Shown: positions 1-7,619 of the stretch, piece after piece
Position numbering within the stretch: position 1 is the first letter of the stretch
Layout of the letters: each line of letters begins with the position of its first letter
NCBI GenBank assembly: GCA_937916505.1
Contig: CALFSW010000134.1
Span: forward strand, 1 to 33,900
Length of the DNA stretch: 33,900 nucleotides
DNA from: an uncultured Verrucomicrobiales bacterium
GTDB taxonomy: Bacteria > Verrucomicrobiota > Verrucomicrobiia > Verrucomicrobiales > Akkermansiaceae
Reading direction: 5' to 3'
The notes under the pieces: model-generated
What the model was told of the DNA's origin: nothing
Database searches by the model: none
What the model saw: the letters and a program-made list of their open reading frames with translations, nothing else
Position numbers and translations under genes: made by a program

Positions 1-39
1 CAGCTGTGCGGCGCGCATATATTTTCACCAGGGGACATG

Positions 40-3000
40 CTACGCAATTCCTGCAGCCAATTTGGCTTCGTGAAAAAACGAATGTGTGACGGGGTGTTCG
101 AGTTCCCAAATCATTTCGATAGGTCGGTCACCTTTGGCGCTGACAAATGTTGCGGGTCCAAGGTAGGTGAATGGGCTGGTGAGTTTTCCTTCAGCTTTGC
201 GGAGGCGCGCGAAGAACAGGATTGTGTTTCCACGTTCTTGCTGGTGAATGTAATTTTGGCCCATAGGTGTTGCTTGGCTGGTGTTTGATGGGCTCTCCCA
301 ATGAAGCTTTGTCCGTGATCTTACATAATCTCGATACATGGTGCTCTCCGAGAAGAGTTTGGCGGTTTTTTCAAAGGTGACAAAGTGGAGGTAGAGTTTG
401 TGCTCTTTGACCGGGATGACGCCCGTTCCTGTAGGGCCTGAGGATTCCAGGTGAGCTTTGCCAAATGCTGATGAAACTTCCCTCATGGTGTATTGGCCGT
501 GGAGTTCGAGCGGGCTGGGGAACGGGAGTGATACTTCAGCACGCGTGATCTGTTTGCTCTGGGCGTATTCGATGATTTCTATGAGGTCGCTGGTGTATCT
601 TTTGTTTTCTTTGAGCTGGCGAAATGCCTCAAAATAACTGGTGAATCCGAGCGCCTTGCCGGGTTTGTTCCAGAGCAGATAATACGCAGATGCCGTGTAG
701 GGGTGTTTGACGAGTTGTGGTAGCTGTGTCTGTGGAGTAGTTGGAGCATGGAGTAGATCATGCAGGAATTGGAGGTAGAGCGGCGATGTGATCATGCCGG
801 CCCGTGCGAGGGAGTTGAGCTCGGGTGCTTGTTGGTCACAATCCGGTATGGTGTGGAACTGGGAGGCCTCCTTCCAGTCGCTCCATGATTTGCGGGTAAG
901 AAGTTCCGTTGGGATTTCTTCACTCTTCTGAATGAACTCTCTGAAGCTAGGTGCTTTGTGCCCTTTCCACTGGGAAAATGCCTCGTCGATTCTCAGGTCT
1001 GGGTTGTTATAGGTGCGGCGGATATTTTTGATGATGCGCTCTTTCGCGGTCTTCTCAAACTGGATGTAACACCCTGCGGGGAGGTGGGGGAAACCCACTT
1101 CGATTTCCTTGCTGAGGTCGTTTCGTTTCCCTGGTAGTAGAGCTTTGAGTCTGAGGTCGTAGCGGAATTCTTTACGCTCTTTGCCTATGAAATCCAAGAC
1201 GGTGACCTGTTCTTTGTCTTTGCTGTGCCGGAGTCCGCGTCCGAATTGCTGCAGGTAGATGACGTGGCTCTCAGTGGGCCGCAGAAATAGCAGGCAATTA
1301 ACGGCGGGGATATCAACCCCTTCGTTGAACAAATCGACGGTGAATATGAAGTTAATTGATCCCGATTTAAGGTCGTTTCTGGCAGCGCGTCGTGCCTCGT
1401 CCGGTGTGTCTGAATCAAGGGCGATCGCTTTGATGCCAGCAGCATTGAAGCTGTCTGCCATGAAGTGCGCGTGATCTTGTGAAACACAAAAACCCAGGCC
1501 TTTGACATGGAGATGGTCAAAGGTATTGGGATCGAGCGGGGAGGGTAAATACTCGATGATCTTTTTGATGATGAGGCTGACTCTCAGGTCGTCTCCTGTC
1601 AGGAGCTTGTTGAGCTCAGTGTGGTCATATTTCCCTCGCTTCCACGAGAGTGATGAAAAATCGATGTTGTCGCTTACTGCGTAGTAATGGAATGGACAAA
1701 GAAGCTTCTTTTCGAGTGCATCAGGGAGGCGGATTTCTGCGGCTAAGGGTGAATCGAAATCTTCTGCAATGCTGGTGCCGTCGGTTCGTTCGGGGGTGGC
1801 AGTCAGCCCGAGTAGAATATTGGGCTTTAGCCTGTGAAGAATATCTTGGTAGCTGTCGGCTTTGCCGTGATGGGCTTCGTCGAGGATGACAATATCCCAA
1901 TAATCAGCACCAAATTGAGAGATTAAGCTGCGGGTGTTGAAACTAGGGACTGAGCAGAAGAGATGGTCGTGGTTTGCCGGTTGGCGTCCATCGTAGAGTG
2001 AATCTCCAAAATCTCCGTCGATAAGAACTTGGCGAAATGAATCTTGTGCTTGCTCGAGGATTTCTTTGCGATGGGCGAGAAATAAAAGTTTGGGCCGTGG
2101 TTTGCCGGGCATGCAGAGTCTCAGGTAATCAAAGGCTGCGATCATGGTTTTTCCTGTGCCTGTTGCTGCTACGACGAGATTTCTGAACTGGCTCCTTTGG
2201 GCACGGGCTTCTTCGAGTTCATCGAGCACCATGGATTGATGTTCGAAAGGGCTCAGGGTAAAGGTCGTAAGTGCAGTGGTGGTATTAGCCGTGGGGTATT
2301 TCTCGCGCCGGGTCGCTTCTACAAGGTATTCAAAATCATCATTGTGGTATTCCTTGAATGAGGGTGATTCCCAGTAACCTTCGAATTGTGCTTCACAGCG
2401 ACGGAAGAGGTCCGGAAGCTCCTGCATCGGGAGCTTGACGGTCCATTCCAGACCGCTGGTCATGGCCGCGTGTGAAAGGTTTGCCGAACCAATATAGGCA
2501 CATGATAGGCCGCTGTTTCTGTGGATGAAATAGGCTTTGGCGTGGAGGCGCGAATGCTTGGTGTCGTAGCTAACCTTGATTTCTGTGTTGGCTAAGCTTT
2601 TGAGCTTATGGATGGCGGCAGGATCTGAGGCCCCGAGGTAGGTTGTGGTGATGACGCGCAATTTTCCGCCACGTTGCGTGAACTTCTCGAGGGCTGGAAA
2701 TAGCAGATTAATTCCAGCTGATTTGATGAAGGAAACGAGCATATCGACTCGATTAGCGCTTTCTAATTCGAGCTCGATTTCGTTGCCGAGTTGGGGGCTG
2801 CCAGATGAGCCGGTGAAGAGTGAGGGAGATGTAAGTGGTGTGGAGGGACGGACTATCGATTTTGTGTCTGGCTCAGATATTTCAGTGAGTAAATTCTTCT
2901 CCTCATCGATAAAATGCTGATTACTGATAAAACCCAAGGATTCGTCGTATTCACTAATCGTTCGAAGAATTCGATTTGCCAGCTGATAGCGGTCCTTCTC

Positions 3001-3198
3001 GTTGTTTTCCGCATTACCTACGATCCTGAGCGAGCGTTTGATATGTTCAGCCAGGGAACGGGTCAAGTAGTCCGCCGTAAGCGCTTTGTCTGGTGTTTCA
3101 AGACGAGCAATATGTCGATTCTGATCTAGCGCATTTAATTTCTGGCACAGTTCATCTGTGAGTAGATTCTCGTAGATACCTTCGTTGAGCTTCTCCAT
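40..3198 (-). CDS. PLD-family / SF2 helicase / DUF3427 protein
   Basis: A 1052-residue protein, probably a cytoplasmic nucleic-acid-acting ATPase. The N-terminal part carries a phospholipase-D-like nuclease motif, HAK at residues 219-221 followed by GSANLS near 237. The helicase core follows: Walker A AATGTGKT at 344-351, DEAH at 440-443, LTATPERTDG near 465 and motif VI QQFGRGLR at 650-657. The remaining ~350 residues match the DUF3427-type C-terminus usual in this architecture. The ATG at 3198 gives the complete family layout. The family resembles restriction or repair helicases and is often found near defence genes, but no partner gene is visible here. Its sequence looks more AT-rich than the genes from 6 kb onward, which would fit horizontal acquisition; I did not compute this. 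The biological role is inferred, the domain architecture is seen. Confidence 0.9.
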   Translation of the reverse strand: MEKLNEGIYENLLTDELCQKLNALDQNRHIARLETPDKALTADYLTRSLAEHIKRSLRIVGNAENNEKDRYQLANRILRTISEYDESLGFISNQHFIDEEKNLLTEISEPDTKSIVRPSTPLTSPSLFTGSSGSPQLGNEIELELESANRVDMLVSFIKSAGINLLFPALEKFTQRGGKLRVITTTYLGASDPAAIHKLKSLANTEIKVSYDTKHSRLHAKAYFIHRNSGLSCAYIGSANLSHAAMTSGLEWTVKLPMQELPDLFRRCEAQFEGYWESPSFKEYHNDDFEYLVEATRREKYPTANTTTALTTFTLSPFEHQSMVLDELEEARAQRSQFRNLVVAATGTGKTMIAAFDYLRLCMPGKPRPKLLFLAHRKEILEQAQDSFRQVLIDGDFGDSLYDGRQPANHDHLFCSVPSFNTRSLISQFGADYWDIVILDEAHHGKADSYQDILHRLKPNILLGLTATPERTDGTSIAEDFDSPLAAEIRLPDALEKKLLCPFHYYAVSDNIDFSSLSWKRGKYDHTELNKLLTGDDLRVSLIIKKIIEYLPSPLDPNTFDHLHVKGLGFCVSQDHAHFMADSFNAAGIKAIALDSDTPDEARRAARNDLKSGSINFIFTVDLFNEGVDIPAVNCLLFLRPTESHVIYLQQFGRGLRHSKDKEQVTVLDFIGKERKEFRYDLRLKALLPGKRNDLSKEIEVGFPHLPAGCYIQFEKTAKERIIKNIRRTYNNPDLRIDEAFSQWKGHKAPSFREFIQKSEEIPTELLTRKSWSDWKEASQFHTIPDCDQQAPELNSLARAGMITSPLYLQFLHDLLHAPTTPQTQLPQLVKHPYTASAYYLLWNKPGKALGFTSYFEAFRQLKENKRYTSDLIEIIEYAQSKQITRAEVSLPFPSPLELHGQYTMREVSSAFGKAHLESSGPTGTGVIPVKEHKLYLHFVTFEKTAKLFSESTMYRDYVRSRTKLHWESPSNTSQATPMGQNYIHQQERGNTILFFARLRKAEGKLTSPFTYLGPATFVSAKGDRPIEMIWELEHPVTHSFFHEAKLAAGIA

Positions 3199-3332
3199 CT
3201 GCTCGGTACCCTGAATACCACGGACGGGTCGCGCAAATATTATTCTGTAGAAGTGGCTGATGATTTTTCTGAAGTTGGAATGCTACTTATAGTCCGTTGA
3301 ATCAGCGGGAGATTGGTTGATAGAGTTGTGGC

Positions 3333-3536
3333 ATGGAGATTGAATTTTCGAACGAAGAACGCGAGATGCTGGAGTTGTCCGTTGAAAGACGCCTTCAAAC
3401 TTGGTGTTGGACGTTTGAATATCTGGAAACGGGAGTTGCTGATGGGCTGATTGCAGAATGCCACAAACCATCGGAAGCGCGATGGAGGCTGGAGCGGTAT
3501 CAGGCGTTGCTTGAGAAACTTCAATCGTTCGGGTGA
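3333..3536 (+). CDS. small hypothetical protein, 67 aa
   Basis: I do not recognise this small protein. It is acidic and probably all-helical, starting MEIEFSNEEREMLELSVERR and containing a tryptophan pair (TWCWTFEYLE) and an arginine/leucine-rich C-terminal helix. No signal peptide or membrane segment is visible. A second small ORF starts 4 nt after its stop, so the two may be cotranscribed. There is no strong Shine-Dalgarno before the ATG. Composition is protein-like rather than random, and the frame is not a shadow of any larger gene. It lies divergently, 134 nt from the helicase gene. Confidence 0.5.
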   Translation: MEIEFSNEEREMLELSVERRLQTWCWTFEYLETGVADGLIAECHKPSEARWRLERYQALLEKLQSFG

Positions 3537-3540
3537 GAGG

Positions 3541-3762
3541 ATGGAGCGCGGGTTGGCGATTGATATCGAACTGGCGGCGCGGGAGTTTTTAGAGGAGATG
3601 CGGGAGAGGGGGTTCCTTTGGACGAAGGAGGAGATGGTGGGAGTGAATCCGCTGCCGACGCTGGAGAGGGTCTTGGAATTGATGAAGGAAGAGGGAATTG
3701 AGAATTGGCGGGGTGTTTTGGAGACCCGGCATGAGCGGGGGACCCGGAGGGTGAAGGGGTGA
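3541..3762 (+). CDS. small hypothetical protein, 73 aa
   Basis: An unrecognised small charged protein starting MERGLAIDIELAAREFLEEM. The frame is open upstream to 3451, but that extension overlaps the preceding ORF, and the ATG at 3541 with GAGAGG directly upstream, 4 nt after the previous stop, is the more natural start. Residues 28-53 (VNPLPTLERVLELMKEEGIE) look like a helix pair. The C-terminus is arginine-rich (ETRHERGTRRVKG). The repeat cluster begins about 20 nt after its stop. It may be a real two-gene unit with the ORF before it, or a decayed remnant. Confidence 0.4.
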   Translation: MERGLAIDIELAAREFLEEMRERGFLWTKEEMVGVNPLPTLERVLELMKEEGIENWRGVLETRHERGTRRVKG

Positions 3763-3784
3763 ATTGAGAGAGCGAGGGGGGGGT

Positions 3785-3827
3785 GAACGCCGAACGTCGA
3801 ACGCTGAACTTCCAATTTTGAATGGGG
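3785..3827 (+). repeat. gaacgccgaac-type dispersed repeat, copy 1
   Basis: A run of short degenerate units (gaacgc, cgaacgtcga, acgctgaac) followed by ccaattttgaatgg. The same type of sequence recurs at 7361-7401. In both places it lies immediately upstream of a cgcagag-type repeat in the same orientation, so the two elements travel as a pair. Confidence 0.6.
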
Positions 3828-3854
3828 ACTTGGTTGGGGGGCTTGGTTGAGGGG

Positions 3855-4100
3855 AGGTCTCGCGCAGAGTCGCGGATTCGCAGAGGTTTTTGGGGGCGTG
3901 GTTGGGGGCGGAGAGAATTTCACGCAGAGCAGCAGAGCAACGGAGGTTTTTGAGGGCTGGGTTGTGGAGGAAGGTTGAGGGGAGATCTCACGCAGAGTCG
4001 CGGATACCCATACTGGGCACTTTGGACGCAGAGGTTTTTGGGGGCGTGGATGGGGGTGGGGAGAATTTCACGCAGAGACCCATGCCGGGCACTTTGGCCG
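3855..4100 (+). repeat. cluster of four cgcagag-type repeats, two carrying a nested 19-bp module
   Basis: Four degenerate copies of a repeat built around 'tctcgcgcagagtcgcgga' and 'cgcagaggttttt' lie at about 3855-3892, 3917-3951, 3984-4040 and 4066-4100, all in the same orientation and separated by G-rich 'ggggcgtggttggggg' spacers. In the third and fourth copies a 19-bp block (cccatgccgggcactttgg, or cccatactgggcactttgg in copy 3) sits between the two halves, at 4007-4025 and 4079-4097. This non-coding stretch extends from 3763 to the lipoprotein start at 4298. I see no gene in it, only open shadow frames of low complexity. Confidence 0.8.
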
Positions 4101-4297
4101 CGGCGGTAATTTGTGGGCTTCCGACTGAATCCTCCGAACTTCACTCTCCGACCGGAGGGCCCATGGGAAAAGATCCTTTTCCTGAAATAGATGAAATTAA
4201 ATGAGCTGTTTTCCCGATGATTCCCGCCTTGGTTAGGTGGAGCGCAGAGTGTCAGTGGCCAATTCCGGCCAATGCTTTTCCGAACCAGATATTATTG

Positions 4298-4744
4298 ATG
4301 AAAACCAGCTATTCGAATCGTCTGCGCCGATCAGGGTGCCAGTTCACCTCCCTTGTCATTCTCGCCGCGGTGACGAGTTCCTGTGCGACTTCCAAAAAGT
4401 CGGATCCTTCGACGCATGTCGCGCCAGCGATCGGTCGCTCCTGGGTGAAGGTGAAATCGAAACCCCCGACCTGGTATCCCCGTGGGGTTCCGGCTGATCA
4501 TCCGACCGACTTCTACAGCGGGGAGTGGTTCTATCTGGAAGACACGGCGGATACGCGCTTCTTCATTCCCATTCACGGACTCCTGCCAGACAAAAGAAAA
4601 GCCTTAAAGGCCGAAGCGATGGCAGCCCGGCATCCGGATACGATTCAGAGAATTACGAGTGAGGAGAGGGTTCGTAAATCAAAGGGTGTCTTGTCAGCGA
4701 TCATCGTGGCTCCGTTCATGGCCATTGGAGAGATGTATCAGTAA
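4298..4744 (+). CDS. small lipoprotein, paralogue of the next gene
   Basis: A 148-residue predicted lipoprotein. I take the ATG at 4298 because it places a typical signal peptide at the N-terminus with a lipobox-like LAAVTSSC, cysteine near residue 28; the frame is open upstream to an ATG at 4217, which would bury the signal. The mature part has a motif W-V-K-V-K-S-K-P-P-T-W-Y-P-R-G, then GEWFYLEDTADTRFFIPIHG. The same pattern occurs in the next gene, so the two are tandem paralogues. A hydrophobic segment (LSAIIVAPFMAIGEMYQ) ends the protein. No known domain is recognised. It lies 11 nt before its paralogue and is probably cotranscribed. Confidence 0.65.
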   Translation: MKTSYSNRLRRSGCQFTSLVILAAVTSSCATSKKSDPSTHVAPAIGRSWVKVKSKPPTWYPRGVPADHPTDFYSGEWFYLEDTADTRFFIPIHGLLPDKRKALKAEAMAARHPDTIQRITSEERVRKSKGVLSAIIVAPFMAIGEMYQ

Positions 4745-4755
4745 TCACTGACTCC

Positions 4756-5232
4756 ATGAGTTTCATGAAAGCAATTTGTGATCGGATTTGTGTGGCCCTT
4801 GTCGGTCTTTCTTTGGCCGCGCCGGTCTTTCTTGGGAGTGCCTGTTCCGAGACTGGAACACGGGTGACAGAGTCAGGCTCGGTCATACAAACGGGGGGAG
4901 CGATCCCGGATCTGATCAGAGCAAAAAACGAGAGGAAGCGGGGACCTCTGCCTGAATCAACGTGGAACAAGGATGGAGGGTGGAAAAAGATTGGAAGCCA
5001 GCCACCGACTTTCATTCCTTCCGGTTATTCCAGGAATTCTCCGAGAACTGATGAGGAGGGGCAGTGGTTTGTCGATGTTCGGAAAGAGGCGGATGGGAAG
5101 AGACTCTTCGTTCCCAACTATACGGAGGGTCCGGGGAGTTCGACCATCCTCGCTGTGGAAGCGAACGAGATCGTGAATTGGCGGTATTCAAAGGGCGAAA
5201 AGTGGTATCGCGGGGTTGATCATCGGGAGTAG
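4756..5232 (+). CDS. small lipoprotein, tandem paralogue
   Basis: A 158-residue predicted lipoprotein with signal sequence ICVALVGLSLAAPVFLGSAC, lipid-attachment cysteine near residue 30. A second ATG lies at codon 4. The mature region contains W-K-K-I-G-S-Q-P-P-T-F-I-P-S-G-Y and GQWFVDVRKEADGKRLFVPN, which align with the PPTWYPRG and GEWFYLED...RFFIPI regions of the preceding gene. This indicates duplication and divergence. No enzymatic motif is seen; a surface or periplasmic structural role is only a guess. A cgcagag-type repeat follows 45 nt after the stop. Confidence 0.65.
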   Translation: MSFMKAICDRICVALVGLSLAAPVFLGSACSETGTRVTESGSVIQTGGAIPDLIRAKNERKRGPLPESTWNKDGGWKKIGSQPPTFIPSGYSRNSPRTDEEGQWFVDVRKEADGKRLFVPNYTEGPGSSTILAVEANEIVNWRYSKGEKWYRGVDHRE

Positions 5233-5277
5233 GGGGGAGAGCGCATTTCATTTTTAAAGACGGATGCGGGGGCTGGG

Positions 5278-5335
5278 TTGAGGGGAGGTCTCGCGCAGAG
5301 ACCCATGCCGGGCACTTTGGGCGCAGAGGTTTTTT
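5278..5335 (+). repeat. cgcagag-type repeat with nested 19-bp module
   Basis: One copy of the dispersed element: 'ggggaggtctcgcgcagag', then the 19-bp module cccatgccgggcactttgg at 5302-5320, then 'gcgcagaggtttttt'. Its right end abuts or overlaps the TTG at 5334 that could start the next gene. The 'agagg' of the repeat is placed where a ribosome binding site for that TTG would be. Confidence 0.75.
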
Positions 5336-5390
5336 GAATTTGAATTTTGGTCTGGTGGCGGAGAGATTTGGGCTTTTTCCTTCCCGGGAG

Positions 5391-6488
5391 ATGGCGGAAG
5401 AAAGTTATGAAGAAATGTCTGAGCGGATCACTGATGCCAATGAGGAGCATTTGGCTCACTTTACGAATGATCTCATTCTTGGGAAGAAGATGGGAAAGAT
5501 GAAGGCGCACGAGCATGCGGAGCGGCTTCGTTTTTTTGGGAATGAGTTTCTCCTGAATTACCGAAGTGAGGATTTGGTTGGGGGCCTGGGATGCTTTGGC
5601 GGCTTCGTGGGAGATTGGTTGATCCGCAAGTGCATGTGGTCGGATGCGGAGGCGGTGAGGAAGAATGCGGAGTCGTTCAGCCTGTGGCTTCGATACGTGA
5701 GGGAGTCGGTCAATCTCCCGCCCGACGACCGGGCGGAGTTGAGTGAGTGGCAGGAGGAAATCGACGAGAATCTGGAGCTGTGGTGCTTGCGATCGGATTG
5801 CTACAATGATCCGTCCTGGGAGCCTGAGGATCTATTCGACGAATATGGCAGTTGGAATGATGAGGCTTTGAAAAAGGGAGGCGCTCGTAGCCCGAATCTC
5901 ATCACGGGGACGGGGCGTTTGGTTTTGAATCTTCTGTTGAGTGCGCAGGCCTGCAAATTTGTGGGGATCAAGCCACCCGAATTGGTGAAGTTGTCGGATT
6001 GGGGTGACTGGGAGTCGCCGAAGCATCGATGGTTTTCGAATTGGCGCTGTGAGGTTTGTTTTGGAATGAAAGGGACGAAGGAGAAGGTTCTGATGGTGAT
6101 GAATCTGGCGACCCGGTATTCGGTTCTGATCAGGATTGCGGGGAATGATCCCAAGGTATTTTTGATTGCGGTGCACGCGGCCATTATGAGGGTCTTTGAT
6201 GAACATCAGGTGGCCCGGCCGGGGACGGTTGATTTGGAAGTCAAAACGCTGAGTGGGGCGGCCAGGAGCGTGACTTCAACCCAAAATAATCAGATCTATC
6301 GCTTGGATGACATTATGGATCGGCCGCAGGTGAAGTATCTGGAAGATGCGGAAGGGCCTCTGAATCATATTCCGATCAAAGTGACGGATTACCTTTTTCC
6401 AGATCGGCTTTTCGCAGACAAGTGCCGGGAGGAACCGCCCTTTGCGGAGATCGCGGGGCCGGACAATGTGGTGTCTTTCCTGAATTGA
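5391..6488 (+). CDS. helical N-terminal domain + DUF6933-like protein
   Basis: Cytoplasmic protein of 365 residues from the ATG at 5391; the frame is open from a TTG at 5334 (384 residues), which lies inside the repeat, so I prefer the ATG although neither has an ideal ribosome site. The N-terminal ~110 residues (AERLRFFGNEFLL, FVGDWLIRKCMWSDAEAVRK) resemble the helical domain found at the start of SEC-C and pRiA4b-ORF3-type proteins. The C-terminal half, with WFSNWRCEVCFGMKGTKEKV and VMNLATRYSVLIRI, fits the DUF6933 pattern (W-x2-N, then a strand-rich 'lvlvN..try.vvl' core). Both assignments are from memory of the families and not searched. Function unknown. It stands alone between repeats and the DUF2236 gene. 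Confidence 0.75.
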   Translation: MAEESYEEMSERITDANEEHLAHFTNDLILGKKMGKMKAHEHAERLRFFGNEFLLNYRSEDLVGGLGCFGGFVGDWLIRKCMWSDAEAVRKNAESFSLWLRYVRESVNLPPDDRAELSEWQEEIDENLELWCLRSDCYNDPSWEPEDLFDEYGSWNDEALKKGGARSPNLITGTGRLVLNLLLSAQACKFVGIKPPELVKLSDWGDWESPKHRWFSNWRCEVCFGMKGTKEKVLMVMNLATRYSVLIRIAGNDPKVFLIAVHAAIMRVFDEHQVARPGTVDLEVKTLSGAARSVTSTQNNQIYRLDDIMDRPQVKYLEDAEGPLNHIPIKVTDYLFPDRLFADKCREEPPFAEIAGPDNVVSFLN

Positions 6489-6542
6489 CGCCGGGGATTC
6501 GTTTCAGATTGTATGGGGAGGCGGAAGGAGCTTCTCTGTGAT

Positions 6543-7376
6543 ATGGCTGATTCGTTGACGGTTGATGATTTTGTCTTTTCGCCTGATTCCGAGATTTGGC
6601 GGGTGAACCGGTATGCGAACGGATTGTTGTTTGGGCCGGCGGCGGTTTTGTTGCAGGTGGCACATCCCCGGGTGGCGCAGGGGGTGGCGGATCATAGTGA
6701 TTTTCAGGATGATGCGCTGGGGCGGTTGCGGCGGACTTTGTCGACGGTGAACCGGATTGCTTTTGGCACGATCGAGGAGGCGGAGGAGATGCGGGCGAGG
6801 TTGAGCGCGGTGCACGGCCGGGTGCAGGGGAAGACTTCGGAGGGGATGGCGGGGCCGCGGGGGTATTCGGCCTTTGAGCCGGATTTGTTGCTGTGGGTTC
6901 TGGCGACTTTGATCGATGCTTCGATCAAGGGGTATGAGTTTGTGTGGGAACCGCTGGGGCCGGAGCGGAGGGAGCGGTTCTATCGGGATTTTCGTCGCTT
7001 CGGGACTTACTTTGGGCTGGGGGAAGAGGTGGGGCCTGCGAATTACGGGGAGTTTGTGGGGTATTATGAGGAGATGCTTTCGGGGGATCTGCTGGGGAGT
7101 CATCCGCTCTGTGCGGAGGTGGCGGCGGCGGTGGTGCGGCCGCAGCATCCGTGGCGGGACCGGGTGCTGGGGAGGATGGTGGATTTTCTTCCGATTGAGA
7201 CGGTGCCTTTTGCCATCCGGAAGAGGCTGGGTTTGGAATCGACGGGGTGGAGTCGGTTTCGGATGGGGGTGTTGCAGCGGGTGGCACCGGTGGCGTTTCG
7301 GGTCTTGCCGAAGCGGGTGACTTATTATCCGGAGTCGTATCGGGCGGAGAAGAGGTTGAAGAACGCCGAACGCTGA
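6543..7376 (+). CDS. DUF2236 / MpaB-like oxygenase family protein
   Basis: A 277-residue member of the DUF2236 (MpaB/latex-clearing-like) family, whose characterised members are haem-dependent oxygenases; the substrate here is unknown. Family hallmarks visible are an N-terminal DSEIWRVNRYANGLLFGPAA, the conserved LLQVAHPRVAQGVADHSDF segment, and an LLLWVLATLIDASIKGYEFV helix. I prefer the ATG at 6543 because AAGGAG lies about 12 nt upstream; the ATG at 6513 adds ten residues and lacks a ribosome site. The gene's last codons (KNAER) coincide with the start of the gaacgccgaac-type repeat at 7361, so the repeat provides the C-terminus. No signal peptide. Confidence 0.85.
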   Translation: MADSLTVDDFVFSPDSEIWRVNRYANGLLFGPAAVLLQVAHPRVAQGVADHSDFQDDALGRLRRTLSTVNRIAFGTIEEAEEMRARLSAVHGRVQGKTSEGMAGPRGYSAFEPDLLLWVLATLIDASIKGYEFVWEPLGPERRERFYRDFRRFGTYFGLGEEVGPANYGEFVGYYEEMLSGDLLGSHPLCAEVAAAVVRPQHPWRDRVLGRMVDFLPIETVPFAIRKRLGLESTGWSRFRMGVLQRVAPVAFRVLPKRVTYYPESYRAEKRLKNAER

Positions 7377-7401
7377 ACGCCCGATGTTGAATGGTGAATG
7401 C
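7361..7401 (+). repeat. gaacgccgaac-type dispersed repeat, copy 2
   Basis: The sequence gaacgccgaacgctgaacgc, then cgatgttgaatggtgaatg, matches copy 1 at 3785-3827 in character. It overlaps the last five codons and the stop of the DUF2236 gene, and is followed 28 nt later by a cgcagag-type repeat, as in the first copy. Confidence 0.6.
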
Positions 7402-7424
7402 GTGCTTGGGGAGCGTGGTTGGGG

Positions 7425-7592
7425 GAAGGTCTCGCGCAGAGTCGCGGAGTCGCAGAGGTTCTTTGGTGGGTTGGGGGGCTGGGTTGTGGCGTAAAAGGCT
7501 TCACCTCACGCGATGGTGATTTGGGTCTGGATGGGAAAAAGAGGTCTCACGCGGATACCCATGCCGGGCACTTTGGGCGGAGAGTTTTTTTT
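7425..7592 (+). repeat. two cgcagag-type repeats, one with the 19-bp module
   Basis: The first copy at about 7425-7465 reads 'ggtctcgcgcagagtcgcgg' then 'agtcgcagaggttcttt', with no module. The second at about 7542-7592 reads 'gaggtctcacgcggata', the module cccatgccgggcactttgg at 7558-7576, then 'gcggagagttttttttgggg'. The non-coding stretch 7377-7619 holds only these repeats and G-rich spacers. It closes the repeat-rich interval just before the tamA stop codon. Confidence 0.75.
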
Positions 7593-7619
7593 GGGGGGGG
7601 AGGGGCACGTTACCCGGCC

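Noticed and set aside
3240-3923. Minus-strand 227-codon ORF
   Set aside because: It is rich in Pro/Ser and runs antisense through two small ORFs and the non-coding repeats; a typical GC-rich shadow.
3785-4100. Possible CRISPR array in the repeat cluster
   Set aside because: The units are degenerate, spacers are G-rich and similar to one another, and the same units occur singly elsewhere in the window; no cas gene is present.
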